From: a virus
IMG/VR virus record: IMGVR_UViG_3300047510_003019
Location: 1 to 59,228 of that record
Reading direction: 5' to 3' (one strand)
Length of the DNA stretch: 59,228 nucleotides
In this document: piece by piece, positions 18,353-27,079 of the stretch
How the letters are laid out: each line of letters starts with the position of its first letter
Numbering within the stretch: position 1 is the stretch's first letter
Made by a program: the position numbers and the translations under genes
Notes under the pieces: model-generated
What the model saw: only the letters and a program-made list of their open reading frames with translations
What the model was told of the DNA's origin: nothing
Databases searched by the model: none

Positions 18353-18802
18353 ATGGCATCTCAAGTTTTTAGTGGGACTAATAATTTTTCTTATACTAAT
18401 AATACCGGGCAAAATGCAAGAGTCATAATTAATTATATGACGGCACGGCTTTCAACTAATAATGTACCACTTATTAGTTTTAGTTGGGGAGGAGTTAGTG
18501 GAAGTATGAGTATCGCGTTCCCATCCACCTTGAACGCCGACCTTCGTAAATTTTTCACTTTTACTATTGGGAAAAATCTTGCTTTTAGAAATGTTTTAAA
18601 TCCAGGATCTCTTAATATTTCAACAAAACAGAATAATTTATACTCCAATATTGACGATCTGGTGTTCTCTGATGGTTCGGTTGGTCAGATTCTATATCCT
18701 ATTAGTGGATCACTTCCAACAGAAATATTATTATCATCAAATCAAACATTCAGTGCTGTCTGTGGCAGTTATAATATTTTGGTAATTCCTGAAGCAGGTT
18801 AA
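18353..18802 (+). CDS. Hypothetical beta-rich protein, lone plus-strand gene
   Basis: A 149-residue protein rich in Ser/Thr/Asn (QVFSGTNNFSYTNNTGQNAR), predicted all-beta and resembling small phage decoration or fibre-tip proteins. I do not recognise a family. It has no signal peptide. Its stop codon abuts the stop codon of the converging 1958-residue gene (TAA/TTA at 18800-18805, itself a palindrome). Promoter context, length and composition support a real gene, and a late structural role is likely from position only. Confidence 0.65.
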   Translation: MASQVFSGTNNFSYTNNTGQNARVIINYMTARLSTNNVPLISFSWGGVSGSMSIAFPSTLNADLRKFFTFTIGKNLAFRNVLNPGSLNISTKQNNLYSNIDDLVFSDGSVGQILYPISGSLPTEILLSSNQTFSAVCGSYNILVIPEAG

Positions 18803-21800
18803 TTAAAGTATGTAACTAAATCCACGAGTTGTGAATGGATAGATATTTGCTGTTCCTACTCCTGTAGCACTTGCATTAATTGTAACTTCTCCAGTTCCAC
18901 TTGTAGGACTGATAGTAACACCAGTTCCTGCAATAATTCTTCTTACACCACTATTTGAAAGTGTTGCATTTTGACCAGAATAAGTAATTGTAATTCCAGC
19001 ACCAGCACTTACAATATTTCCACCAGTAAAAGTACTCCAAGAAAGTATTCCAGATCCATCAGTTACGAGAACTTGACCATTAGTACCATAAGATACTGGA
19101 AGTTTAAAGTTAAGATCGGAACTTAAAGTCGTAACTCCAAGTCCAACATAATTACTTCTATCAGTTTCATAAATTCTAACTTCTCCAGTTATTGCAGCAT
19201 TTCCAACAACATCAAGAGCAGCAAGAGTTGTAGCAACATTAATACCAACATTACCAGAACCATCAATAATAAATGGTGTAGTATCATTTGAAGTATTATC
19301 AACTCTTACGATATTGCCACCAGAAGTTGATTTGATGTACAATGAAGGTTCATTATCTGAAACAATTTCAATTTTTGCTGATGGATTTGAAGTTGAGAAT
19401 CCAAGATAACCAACATTAGTAAAGAATGTCGAAGTTAGTTCACTTGTTCCTGGAGCACTTCCAAATCTAATTTGATTAAGATTTGGATCGTAATATCCAA
19501 TACTCTGTCCAGCAAAACTATCATTGTTATTATACTGAAGAGAATTTAAAGGAAGTCCTGGAGTTGTTCCACCAGCACCAGCCGTTGAGGAAATATAAAT
19601 TGTTGCAATGCCTACATCAGATCCACCAGAAACTGTAACCGCACCACCAACAAAATTGAGATTCTTAACTCTACCTACGAAGTTTGTTGCATTTGCTCCA
19701 GTATAAATTCCAATTCTTGGATCGGCATCCCAAGTAATAGTGCTGACTCCTGAGTTTGCATCATAAGTAACGCCAAACGTAAATCCTGTTGCAACAAGAT
19801 TCAAAAGAGTAGAAAATCCAACATAAGTTCCTGCGGAAGCGATACCAACACCAGGGCCACCAATCCATCCAAATGGTTCCCACTTATTTTCAGTTACATA
19901 AGTCCAACCAATAAAGTTATATTTTTCTGGTTGTGAATTGAAAGAAATGTCTCCATAATTTCCAGATTCAGTTGGTTTTGAATTTGAAATAGTATACTTT
20001 CTTGATACTTCTTCTTCGCCTTGAATGAATAATGAATTTGCTTCAATATCTGAATTAGTAGTGACTTTACTATTGAAGACTACAGGACCATCAAATTCGG
20101 ATACGATCTTTTTATCCTTTCCACCTTGAACTCTTATAGAAGACTCTACAAATAACTTTTGAGTTTCAGTAATATTAACTAAATCATCTGTATTTTTTTC
20201 TCCAGTAATTGTTGGAATTGGAGTATCAAAACTTTCTTCCTTTCCTGTTGCAGAATTGATTTTCTTATTTCCTGCATAGAAACCACCTTCACTATCCATT
20301 CCAGTATAAACAACAATACCACCATCAGTTTTTGTTGCTTGTGCTAAGAACTTTTCTGAAGATGATAATACTCTGTCTTGCTTTTCTGGAAGTGAAGTTG
20401 AGTAATTACCAGGTCCATATCCAAGATATTCAAAAGTATGTCCAGATGCACGAATGATTGAGTTGCGACGAAGTTCAACTGGTCGAACGTGAATTCTACG
20501 AACAACTGAACCTGTAACGTGAGTTTGTCTTGGAGAACCAAGAACGGCTCTCAGAACTGAAACATCACTCGAAGTAACTGCAGTATCAATTCTAAAGATT
20601 TCATTATTAATCAATAGATAATCACCAAGATTCAGACCAAGAGCAACAGCATTTGGAATATTTAAATTGCCAGTATCTGTGGTGGTGTATTGAGTATTAA
20701 GAACAGTTGTAATTCCTGCATACTCATAATTCAAACGGCCAGAAGAACTCTCAGTATCTTTGACTAAATCTCCTGCATAAGATGTTAGAACTGGACGATA
20801 TGCATATAATGTTCCCGATGCACTAGTAGATGTTGTTACAGAAGTGCCTACATTAATTACAATCGAAGAGATTCCTACAGAACTATTAACTCTCTTAACA
20901 ATAAAATCACCATTAAATGCAGACTCGTTTGCGCCACTAATATAAATCTTATTATCAACCTGGAATCCGTGACTTGTAGTGAATCCAACGGTTGCAGTAC
21001 CGGAGGAAGGTGTGTAGGTGAGTGTTGAGATTTCAAGAACCTTGCCTGTTGGAATATATCCAGAGTTTGTAGTGACTGTTACTCCTAGACCTGTTGTTGT
21101 AAATCCAGAGATTGTTTCTGAAGATATAACATTAATTTCTTTTGATTTGCCTGTTGATATGCCAGAAATTCTATAAAGAGTGTTATATTCTGCGTTTGTT
21201 GCAGAAGAAACTCCAACAATCTTAAAAGTATCTGCAATATTATTGGAAATTGACTCAACTATAACTACAGCTTCAGTAAATCCTGTTGTAGAAGAAACTC
21301 CAACAACTCTTAATGTATTACCAATACCATATGCAGAACCACCATCAATAATCTTAACTGCAGTAATTGCTCCAGAGGAAACTGTAATCTTTGCAGTCGC
21401 ATTTGAACCTGTGGTTGATCCTGCAAATCCAACTAGCGTTGCATTATAAAGATCTCCACTAAAACCAGCAGTAGATCCATATTCCGCACCACCACTTATA
21501 ATACTAACTGTGGTAATTCCAGAGAATCCGTGATCAAGTGCAGTGTAAATTGTGTGAGAAGTTCCACTTGAAGAAAGAATATCTGTTATTCCAAATCCAA
21601 CAACAAAAGATTCTAATGTTTCTTTAGTGATACTCTTTTGAGAATCATCAACTACAACTTCACCAATTGTTGCTGGAAGCGCGTGAGATACTGATGCATC
21701 TGGGTCTGAATTTGGATTGTCATTATTTGTTTGTGGATATAGATTTTCAACTGGTTGTGCGAATGACTGCTCTCTAAAAGGAGTAACTGTTGGTGAATTT

Positions 21801-24679
21801 GAATGATTCAGTAAAGTGAGGTAATAGACACCATCTTGAATATTTCTGAGATATGGTTGAATCTCTTGTGTTCTATAAACCTGGTAGGTCTTTCCATATT
21901 TCTTTCTTCTAAAATATGGGAGACTTGAAGTTCTTGAAGATGTATCGTTCGTAAACGTTCCAGGATTAGTTGCAAGAGCATAAGTAAATTCTTTTGTACT
22001 TACTAAAGATGCAACAGCATAAGTTCCATTATATCCAATTGGTGTTACATTTACAATCTCTACTTCATCTCCTACTTTGAGATTATGAGGAAGTTCGCAT
22101 CTAACTGTGGCAACATTTGAAGACCAAGATGCAGATGCTATAAAGTTTGTATTTCTTAACTGAGAAACGTTTGAAATTGAACCAGAATTATTGTAGAGTT
22201 GCGAAATCTCTGCGGTTCCGTCTCCTATAATATCGTTAGACTCCTGAAGAATAAATCCATCAATTGGAGGTCTACCAGCAGACTCTTTCGGTAAGACATA
22301 ACGAACACGGTAGAGAGTATCAATTAAACTTCTAGAATCTGGTTTTCTTGTAACATAAGATCTTGTTGTTGCATTTCCAAGACCAGCAACTCCTAATGAA
22401 TTAATAGTATCATAGATTTGATTATTTGTAGTTGCAACATTAATGTACCAATATCCACCAGTATCCCACTGGACAGGATGTCCAATATCTCCTGGATTTT
22501 TATCAGAAACTCTACTTACAATACTTAATACTCCACCTTTGTTATTAAGATCAATTGCAGATGCAGAAACTGCACCATTAATAGCATCACTTAAAGTTTT
22601 AGCAATACGAATTTGATTTGTAGTAATTCCAACTGAAGATTCTTTTGTAATTGCATAATAAACTTGATCTGGCTCAATACCATCAGGTAAGTGACCATTA
22701 TCAGCAATTATGCGAATTGATTCTCCATTAATAAATGAGTGATTTTGAGTTAATGTTAAAGTATTTGAAGTAATACTATTAATTCCTACGTTATCTCTTC
22801 CAACTGTAAAGACTTTTTCTGATGAAGATTGAGTTGTATTATAAGGCCCAGCAGGCATTACAACTCTTGATACATAAGAAGTGATTATACCACTCTGAAA
22901 TACTTGAACGTTTAATTCTTCGTTTTCTTTTGCACCAATATGATATCCATCAATAATAACTTTTGGTGCGACATTTTCATCTGTTTGGTTATAAAGATAT
23001 AAACGACTTGTTGTTGCAGCACCTACAGACTTTTGTGTGGTAATGCCAACGTCCAATGATGCAAACTCAACACTAATTTCTTCTTCTTCAATTTCTTTTG
23101 GTGGAATAATATGTGTAATATATCCTTGGTCATCCTGTTCAAATGCAGTTCTCTTAAATCCTGATGATACTAATGACTTTGCGCCAAAGTTAGAATTGGA
23201 GTTATTGAGTGCAATATCTCCACCATTTTCAGTTACAAAGTGTTGAGCATAACCAATAGCAAAGACAGAAACTAATTGTAGGAAGGAATCATTTGTTGCT
23301 TTAATATGGAAATTCTCATACTCAGGTTTGAATCTTGATCTTGAATTTGTATGAAGATTGGTTATAGTTGTAGAATCCTTATACTCACCAGAACTAGTAT
23401 CATATCTTACAAAGGCATTATCATCTTTTTGGAGACCAATACCAGTATATTGAGCAACAACCATAGATTTAAATCCGGTTGCTTTATCCCCATCAGCAAG
23501 TAATCCGCACATTCCATAGACAGAGCGCAGAGAAATATTGAAGATGTATGGAGATGCTGAAGTAACAGTATCTACAACAAGACTCATCGTAGATCCAGTT
23601 GTATTTGGTAGTGGATTTAGAGGAGTATTTTGAACTTTATATGTAAATTGAGTATCGCTTAAAACTGTAGAAACTACAAATTGGCCATCATAAGAAGCAG
23701 AATTAACTCCACTAATTTGAATTGGACTGTCAACACTTAAACCTTCAATTGATTCTACAAGATCTACTGTAATTGTTGTAGTTGGAGTAACTCCATTACC
23801 TGCCTTAATACTTGTAATACCTACTGATGCACCTGTAGATCCTACAATGCGGTATTCGTCAATAACTGGTTGAATATCTATAGTCCCATCACCATAATCT
23901 GGTTGTATTTCTCTTCCAGATGAAGTACCATAAACGCGAGCAACTTTCTCATAATACATATCCAGATCAGTTCTGGTTGTAGAGTATGTGAGAAAATCAT
24001 CACTAATTACTACAGGATTTACCCCATCCGCATACTCAAATCCTGAGAGTTTGTGATGAGAAAAATTAGGAACAAAGGTATTAGAGGTATAATCTTTATA
24101 ACAAGTTCCGTTTGGGTCTGCATCTAAAATTGTAAATTGCCAGATATAACAAGCACCAGTTACACGAAAAACACAAGATCTTTCAATATTATCATTTACT
24201 GGGTTTGGAACATATGTTGGGCGAATTCTTGTTTTACGAAGATCCATACCAACGATTGATGTTCCTCTTGGAACAATCACCCCACCGTGAATTGAGTTTA
24301 ATTTATAAAGAGTATTATCTGGAGTCGCTAAATCATAAACTGTATCCAAATCCCATTGATTTAGATCGGTTAATCCTGTCTGCCCACTTCTTGCTGAAAA
24401 AGTACCAGACCCTGTTGGAATATATCCAGGACGGTTATCTACTAAATGATCACCTGGATATAATACAATTGTAGTTTTATTAAATCTATCATTATTAAGA
24501 CCACGTTGATATGAGAATCTTGCAGCCTCAACTAATGCTCTTTGAATAGTCTTGAACGGTCTTGTTAAACTATTTCCTGAATTTTCAATACTATCAGTAG
24601 AATCAAGACTGCTTGGATCCACATATAAAATTGTGCCGCGTCCTGATTTTAAGAAATTCTCTAGGCGTGAAAGACCCAT
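18803..24679 (-). CDS. Giant (1958-residue) tail-fibre-like structural protein
   Basis: One of the largest cyanomyovirus proteins. The N-terminus GRGTILYVDPSSLDSTD...RPFKTIQRALVEAARFSYQRG...TTIVLYPGDH (residues of about 14-85) is the start of a right-handed beta-helix (pectate-lyase/DUF1565-like). The middle has repeated beta domains (two similar segments of the type VDSPIQISGVNSASYDGQFVV and VEIVNVTPIGYNGTYAV). The C-terminus is fibre-like, with GVGIGTT/GNVGINVATT-type shaft motifs, NGQVLVTDGSGILSW and a final ISPTSGTGEVTINASATG. There is no S74 domain. Homologues are a standard component of T4-like cyanophages. A late motif lies 29 nt upstream. Confidence 0.8.
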   Translation of the reverse strand: MGLSRLENFLKSGRGTILYVDPSSLDSTDSIENSGNSLTRPFKTIQRALVEAARFSYQRGLNNDRFNKTTIVLYPGDHLVDNRPGYIPTGSGTFSARSGQTGLTDLNQWDLDTVYDLATPDNTLYKLNSIHGGVIVPRGTSIVGMDLRKTRIRPTYVPNPVNDNIERSCVFRVTGACYIWQFTILDADPNGTCYKDYTSNTFVPNFSHHKLSGFEYADGVNPVVISDDFLTYSTTRTDLDMYYEKVARVYGTSSGREIQPDYGDGTIDIQPVIDEYRIVGSTGASVGITSIKAGNGVTPTTTITVDLVESIEGLSVDSPIQISGVNSASYDGQFVVSTVLSDTQFTYKVQNTPLNPLPNTTGSTMSLVVDTVTSASPYIFNISLRSVYGMCGLLADGDKATGFKSMVVAQYTGIGLQKDDNAFVRYDTSSGEYKDSTTITNLHTNSRSRFKPEYENFHIKATNDSFLQLVSVFAIGYAQHFVTENGGDIALNNSNSNFGAKSLVSSGFKRTAFEQDDQGYITHIIPPKEIEEEEISVEFASLDVGITTQKSVGAATTSRLYLYNQTDENVAPKVIIDGYHIGAKENEELNVQVFQSGIITSYVSRVVMPAGPYNTTQSSSEKVFTVGRDNVGINSITSNTLTLTQNHSFINGESIRIIADNGHLPDGIEPDQVYYAITKESSVGITTNQIRIAKTLSDAINGAVSASAIDLNNKGGVLSIVSRVSDKNPGDIGHPVQWDTGGYWYINVATTNNQIYDTINSLGVAGLGNATTRSYVTRKPDSRSLIDTLYRVRYVLPKESAGRPPIDGFILQESNDIIGDGTAEISQLYNNSGSISNVSQLRNTNFIASASWSSNVATVRCELPHNLKVGDEVEIVNVTPIGYNGTYAVASLVSTKEFTYALATNPGTFTNDTSSRTSSLPYFRRKKYGKTYQVYRTQEIQPYLRNIQDGVYYLTLLNHSNSPTVTPFREQSFAQPVENLYPQTNNDNPNSDPDASVSHALPATIGEVVVDDSQKSITKETLESFVVGFGITDILSSSGTSHTIYTALDHGFSGITTVSIISGGAEYGSTAGFSGDLYNATLVGFAGSTTGSNATAKITVSSGAITAVKIIDGGSAYGIGNTLRVVGVSSTTGFTEAVVIVESISNNIADTFKIVGVSSATNAEYNTLYRISGISTGKSKEINVISSETISGFTTTGLGVTVTTNSGYIPTGKVLEISTLTYTPSSGTATVGFTTSHGFQVDNKIYISGANESAFNGDFIVKRVNSSVGISSIVINVGTSVTTSTSASGTLYAYRPVLTSYAGDLVKDTESSSGRLNYEYAGITTVLNTQYTTTDTGNLNIPNAVALGLNLGDYLLINNEIFRIDTAVTSSDVSVLRAVLGSPRQTHVTGSVVRRIHVRPVELRRNSIIRASGHTFEYLGYGPGNYSTSLPEKQDRVLSSSEKFLAQATKTDGGIVVYTGMDSEGGFYAGNKKINSATGKEESFDTPIPTITGEKNTDDLVNITETQKLFVESSIRVQGGKDKKIVSEFDGPVVFNSKVTTNSDIEANSLFIQGEEEVSRKYTISNSKPTESGNYGDISFNSQPEKYNFIGWTYVTENKWEPFGWIGGPGVGIASAGTYVGFSTLLNLVATGFTFGVTYDANSGVSTITWDADPRIGIYTGANATNFVGRVKNLNFVGGAVTVSGGSDVGIATIYISSTAGAGGTTPGLPLNSLQYNNNDSFAGQSIGYYDPNLNQIRFGSAPGTSELTSTFFTNVGYLGFSTSNPSAKIEIVSDNEPSLYIKSTSGGNIVRVDNTSNDTTPFIIDGSGNVGINVATTLAALDVVGNAAITGEVRIYETDRSNYVGLGVTTLSSDLNFKLPVSYGTNGQVLVTDGSGILSWSTFTGGNIVSAGAGITITYSGQNATLSNSGVRRIIAGTGVTISPTSGTGEVTINASATGVGTANIYPFTTRGFSYIL

Positions 24680-24707
24680 CTTATTAATACTTATAGTTTC
24701 CGTTATG

Positions 24708-24718
24708 AGTTATTTATC
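24708..24718 (-). promoter_or_regulatory. T4-type late promoter motif
   Basis: The minus strand reads GATAAATAACT, 29 nt before the ATG at 24679. The same 11-mer occurs at 1404-1414. Confidence 0.55.
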
Positions 24719-24725
24719 ATACAAC

Positions 24726-24747
24726 AAAACCTCCCGAAGGAGGTTTT
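24726..24747. terminator. Bidirectional-looking intrinsic terminator
   Basis: AAAACCTCC-CGAA-GGAGGTTTT forms a 9-bp stem with a tetraloop, with A/T tracts on both sides. It separates the Mom-like gene operon from the late promoter of the giant fibre gene. Confidence 0.75.
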
Positions 24748-24770
24748 GAAGTCACACGGAAGGGGTTTGG

Positions 24771-25403
24771 TTAAGTATCACCAGAGTTATTATACCACTT
24801 CTCTTCTTTCCACGTCAACTTTTTTTTAAGTTCATTATCAAATACCATCAAGTATCTATGCTTTCTGCTACGGTCTCTCCATTCACCTTCAACACCCCTT
24901 ACAGAACCTCTTGAGTGCTTTGTACCATCAGCATAATAGAAGTCTTTTTTGGAGTCTGTTAAACCGTAGTAACTAAAATTACAAGCTCTGTATATAATTC
25001 CAGAGTGGTGATTAGAGTCAGCATAACTAAGAATACAACGAACGCGGGCATCTTTTCTAAACCTCTTTATACAACGACTAACGAACCAAGATGTAATGTT
25101 ATATTCCTCTTTTTGGATATCAGGGTGAATACAGAGTCTTGAGAGTTCATAGAGACCCTCCTGCTCGTGTCTCTGAAGTCCAAATGCACCTACTGCTATT
25201 TCGGGGACTGGAAGACCAGTAAAGATACAAACACCGAGACAACCACCAATATGGAGAACATCTGTAACACTATTTCGGTAGAGACCATAGGAGTAAGGAC
25301 TTACTTTGAAATCTTTGGATTCGTCTTTAAGATAATGAAAAGTATTGAGAAGATCTCTTACTTCACATTTCTTTACTGTATCTATAAAAAAATCAGATTT
25401 CAC
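24771..25403 (-). CDS. Mom-like DNA base-modification protein
   Basis: A 210-residue protein. Its core resembles the phage Mu Mom family, a GNAT-like fold enzyme that changes adenine to a bulky acetamido/carbamoylmethyl form to evade restriction. Visible motifs are YELSRLCIHPD, ITSWFVSRCIKRF, ILSYADSNHHSGIIYRACNFSYYGL and a C-terminal KHRYLMVF. The SYAD...H.G.IYRA.NF run is the family hallmark. The only reasonable start is GTG at 25403, 9 nt after the stop of the small upstream ORF. Mu mom also uses GTG and is translationally controlled, but no Com homologue is seen here. A terminator follows. Confidence 0.75.
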   Translation of the reverse strand: MKSDFFIDTVKKCEVRDLLNTFHYLKDESKDFKVSPYSYGLYRNSVTDVLHIGGCLGVCIFTGLPVPEIAVGAFGLQRHEQEGLYELSRLCIHPDIQKEEYNITSWFVSRCIKRFRKDARVRCILSYADSNHHSGIIYRACNFSYYGLTDSKKDFYYADGTKHSRGSVRGVEGEWRDRSRKHRYLMVFDNELKKKLTWKEEKWYNNSGDT

Positions 25404-25414
25404 TATGGGTATTT

Positions 25415-25558
25415 TTACTCACTTTGTTGGGATTCTAACATATATTCTACAGTATTTGCAACATCATTCATCGCATCACGCAGAAATGGTCTTTGTCCTG
25501 ATTCTTGCTTAACAACAGGACGATGATCATCTGTTAAAATCCAACGCCACTGCTTCAT
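25415..25558 (-). CDS. Small hypothetical protein (47 aa)
   Basis: An ATG at 25558 preceded by GTGAGGG opens a 47-residue frame (MKQWRWILTDDHRPVV...YMLESQQSE). It ends 11 nt before the GTG of the Mom-like gene, so the two are probably co-translated. It is acidic, with no recognised domain and no zinc-binding Cys, so it is not a Com-like regulator. Confidence 0.55.
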   Translation of the reverse strand: MKQWRWILTDDHRPVVKQESGQRPFLRDAMNDVANTVEYMLESQQSE

Positions 25559-25603
25559 ACCCTCACAATACCAGAGATTTATTTTAATTGTTCTACCTCC
25601 TTT

Positions 25604-26134
25604 CTAAACATAATACCAAGTTTTTTCTTTTACAATATAAGAGATTGTAGTTCTACTAACTCCATATAGACCACATACTTTTGTGGAAAATTTATTAATA
25701 GTTTCTCCACTAGTATTATTCCACATTATTTTAATTTCGTCAATTTCTTTAGCAGTTAAATGTGATTTACCTCCGTATCTACCTCTATTTTTTATATTTT
25801 TATCTATAATATTATCTTTTTGTGTTCCAACATAAAGATTATCTAAAAAATTTATATTAGGATAATTTAGATTTTCATTTTTGTGAAGAATTTGCATTCC
25901 ATTTTTATAGTCATTCAGAAAATTTCTTCCAACTAATTGATATACTAATTTATTTCCACCAATCATAACTCCCCAATAATATTTTCCTTGTTTATACTGA
26001 CTTAACCACCTACCTTTTCCCTTTATACTACTCCACACTCTTCCTTTTGTAGTAATAAAATATCCAGGATATTCCTTTAATTCTTTACATTCTTCATCAT
26101 CTTCAAGTTGTTGAAGAAAATTATATTTTGACAT
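25604..26134 (-). CDS. NUMOD4/HNH homing endonuclease
   Basis: About 176 residues from the ATG at 26134 (an in-frame GTG lies 5 codons upstream). The N-terminal ELKEYPGYFITTKGRVWSS is a NUMOD4 DNA-binding motif. Then GVMIGGNKLVYQLVGRNFL and LHKNENLNYPNINFLDNLYVGTQKDN form an HNH_3-type nuclease segment (His and two Asn conserved). The C-terminal LTAKEIDEIKIMWN with YGVSRTTISYIV is a helix-turn-helix of the NUMOD1/Tn3-resolvase type. This is the usual free-standing homing endonuclease layout. Its base composition is more AT-rich by eye than its neighbours, which fits recent transfer. Confidence 0.85.
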   Translation of the reverse strand: MSKYNFLQQLEDDEECKELKEYPGYFITTKGRVWSSIKGKGRWLSQYKQGKYYWGVMIGGNKLVYQLVGRNFLNDYKNGMQILHKNENLNYPNINFLDNLYVGTQKDNIIDKNIKNRGRYGGKSHLTAKEIDEIKIMWNNTSGETINKFSTKVCGLYGVSRTTISYIVKEKTWYYV

Positions 26135-26154
26135 AGTTTTGTTCTGCACTATTA

Positions 26155-26313
26155 TTAATTTTCATTTTTATAGTGCTCCAGTTCTATCCATTTTAGAAGA
26201 GTGTTAAAAGCAGTTATAGATGCGTCAGTACAGTTATCTTCCTTGAGTTTATGAATGTAATACTCAAGTGATTCGATAACCATTTCGCGGTCTTTTTGTG
26301 ATATTAGAGACAT
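26155..26313 (-). CDS. Small hypothetical protein (52 aa)
   Basis: The ATG at 26313 opens MSLISQKDREMVIESLEYYI...LLKWIELEHYKNEN, a 52-residue, predominantly helical, charged protein with no recognised family. It lies directly downstream of tRNA-Thr and may be on the same transcript. Confidence 0.55.
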   Translation of the reverse strand: MSLISQKDREMVIESLEYYIHKLKEDNCTDASITAFNTLLKWIELEHYKNEN

Positions 26314-26334
26314 ATTGGAGTTATAGTGAACTCA

Positions 26335-26405
26335 AGCCTCTAGACAGAATTGAACTGTCGTCTCCGCTTTACAAGAGCGGTGCATCACCACAATGCTTTA
26401 GAGGC
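26335..26405 (-). tRNA. tRNA-Thr (anticodon UGU)
   Basis: The minus strand folds as a cloverleaf: acceptor GCCTCTA/TAGAGGC with discriminator T, an anticodon arm GCTCT-TGTAAAG-like loop with TGT, and a T-arm GACAG-TTCAATT-CTGTC. The 3' CCA is not encoded. It reads ACA (and wobble ACG), a frequent codon class in AT-rich phage genes. A sigma70-like promoter ends just upstream. Confidence 0.9.
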
Positions 26406-26414
26406 AATAAAAAT

Positions 26415-26443
26415 AGTATAAGATACCTAAAGGATTTCGTCAA
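26415..26443 (-). promoter_or_regulatory. Sigma70-type promoter for tRNA-Thr
   Basis: TTGACG (26438-26443), 17 bp, TATACT (26415-26420) on the minus strand. The -10 element lies 9 nt before the first tRNA base, and the promoter overlaps the 3' end of the upstream gene. Confidence 0.6.
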
Positions 26444-26705
26444 GCACTTCTGGATTTTCAAGGTCCATTTCAAATAAACAAGGATGTGCTTCTTCGTCTA
26501 TAAGATAGAATGATTTTTGATAGAAAATTTCTGGAGTCATCGTAAGTTGTTGTTCTGCTCTTTCAATAATTTCTGGATTGTCCTGCATAATTGATGGAAC
26601 ATCATCAAATGTGAATGGAATTCCGTTTATATAATAAGTTTTGATTATAAACCTATCTTCATCAGTTTCGTACCAATTATAAGAACAAGTAATCTTATAT
26701 TTCAT
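26427..26705 (-). CDS. Hypothetical protein (92 aa)
   Basis: An acidic 92-residue protein (MKYKITCSYNWYETDEDRFI, then EQQLTMTPEIFYQKSFYLID). I do not recognise it. It lies between the two tRNA genes and is preceded by an AT-rich late-like motif at 26717-26730. It has no signal peptide or membrane segment. Confidence 0.6.
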   Translation of the reverse strand: MKYKITCSYNWYETDEDRFIIKTYYINGIPFTFDDVPSIMQDNPEIIERAEQQLTMTPEIFYQKSFYLIDEEAHPCLFEMDLENPEVLDEIL

Positions 26706-26716
26706 TGGCGTTTTTT

Positions 26717-26730
26717 GATTATTTATTTAA
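26717..26730 (-). promoter_or_regulatory. T4-type late promoter-like motif
   Basis: The minus strand reads TTAAATAAATAATC directly after the tRNA-Leu 3' end and 12 nt before the ATG at 26705. This is closer to the start than for other genes, so confidence is low. Confidence 0.3.
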
Positions 26731-26803
26731 TACCCGTGGTCGGATTCGAACCGACCCTGGAGGCGTTTTAAGCGCCCTGTCTCTGCCGCTGGACTACACG
26801 GGC
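26731..26803 (-). tRNA. tRNA-Leu-like (anticodon UAA), short variable loop
   Basis: The minus strand forms acceptor GCCCGTG/CACGGGT with discriminator A, D-arm GTC/GAC, anticodon arm GGGCG-CTTAAAA-CGCCT with anticodon TAA, and T-arm GTCGG-TTCGAAT-CCGAC. Anticodon UAA decodes UUA (Leu). The variable region is only about 5 nt, whereas bacterial tRNA-Leu usually carries a long variable arm. CCA is not encoded. Confidence 0.85.
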
Positions 26804-26810
26804 ATAAAAA

Positions 26811-27017
26811 TCACTCAGAATAAGTAATTGGATGATACTTCAAATACTCAAAGAAAGTCAGTTTCATCTCTTTTTGACTCATACCGCAGTGTTTTGCTGC
26901 TGCAGGAAGAGTCATTTTAGCACGAAATAAGGCTTCATTTGCCTCTTTTACATTTTCTGGAGTTGTTTTTACTTGTTCTTCCTTTAGAGTCTTATAGTTG
27001 ATTTTGTAAGGATTCAT
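26811..27017 (-). CDS. Conserved cyanophage hypothetical protein with HTH-like segment
   Basis: About 68 residues from the ATG at 27017, which has GGAAAGT just upstream; the longer frame would need a TTG start. The segment TLPAAAKHCGMSQKEMKLTF resembles a helix-turn-helix (helix, Gly turn, second helix), so it may bind DNA. Short proteins of this type are frequent in cyanomyoviruses; the function is unknown. It lies between the consensus promoter at 27288-27316 and tRNA-Leu, and is probably on the same transcript. Confidence 0.65.
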   Translation of the reverse strand: MNPYKINYKTLKEEQVKTTPENVKEANEALFRAKMTLPAAAKHCGMSQKEMKLTFFEYLKYHPITYSE

Positions 27018-27079
27018 ACTTTCCAAAAAAGTAATAAGGGAAAAAATTTGCCGGGATTTTTATCGACCTAAAATGGATT

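Noticed and set aside
24771-25403. Plain GNAT acetyltransferase as the identity of this gene
   Set aside because: The fold is GNAT-like, but the specific SYAD...IYRA.NF block points to Mom; an ordinary acetyltransferase remains the main alternative.
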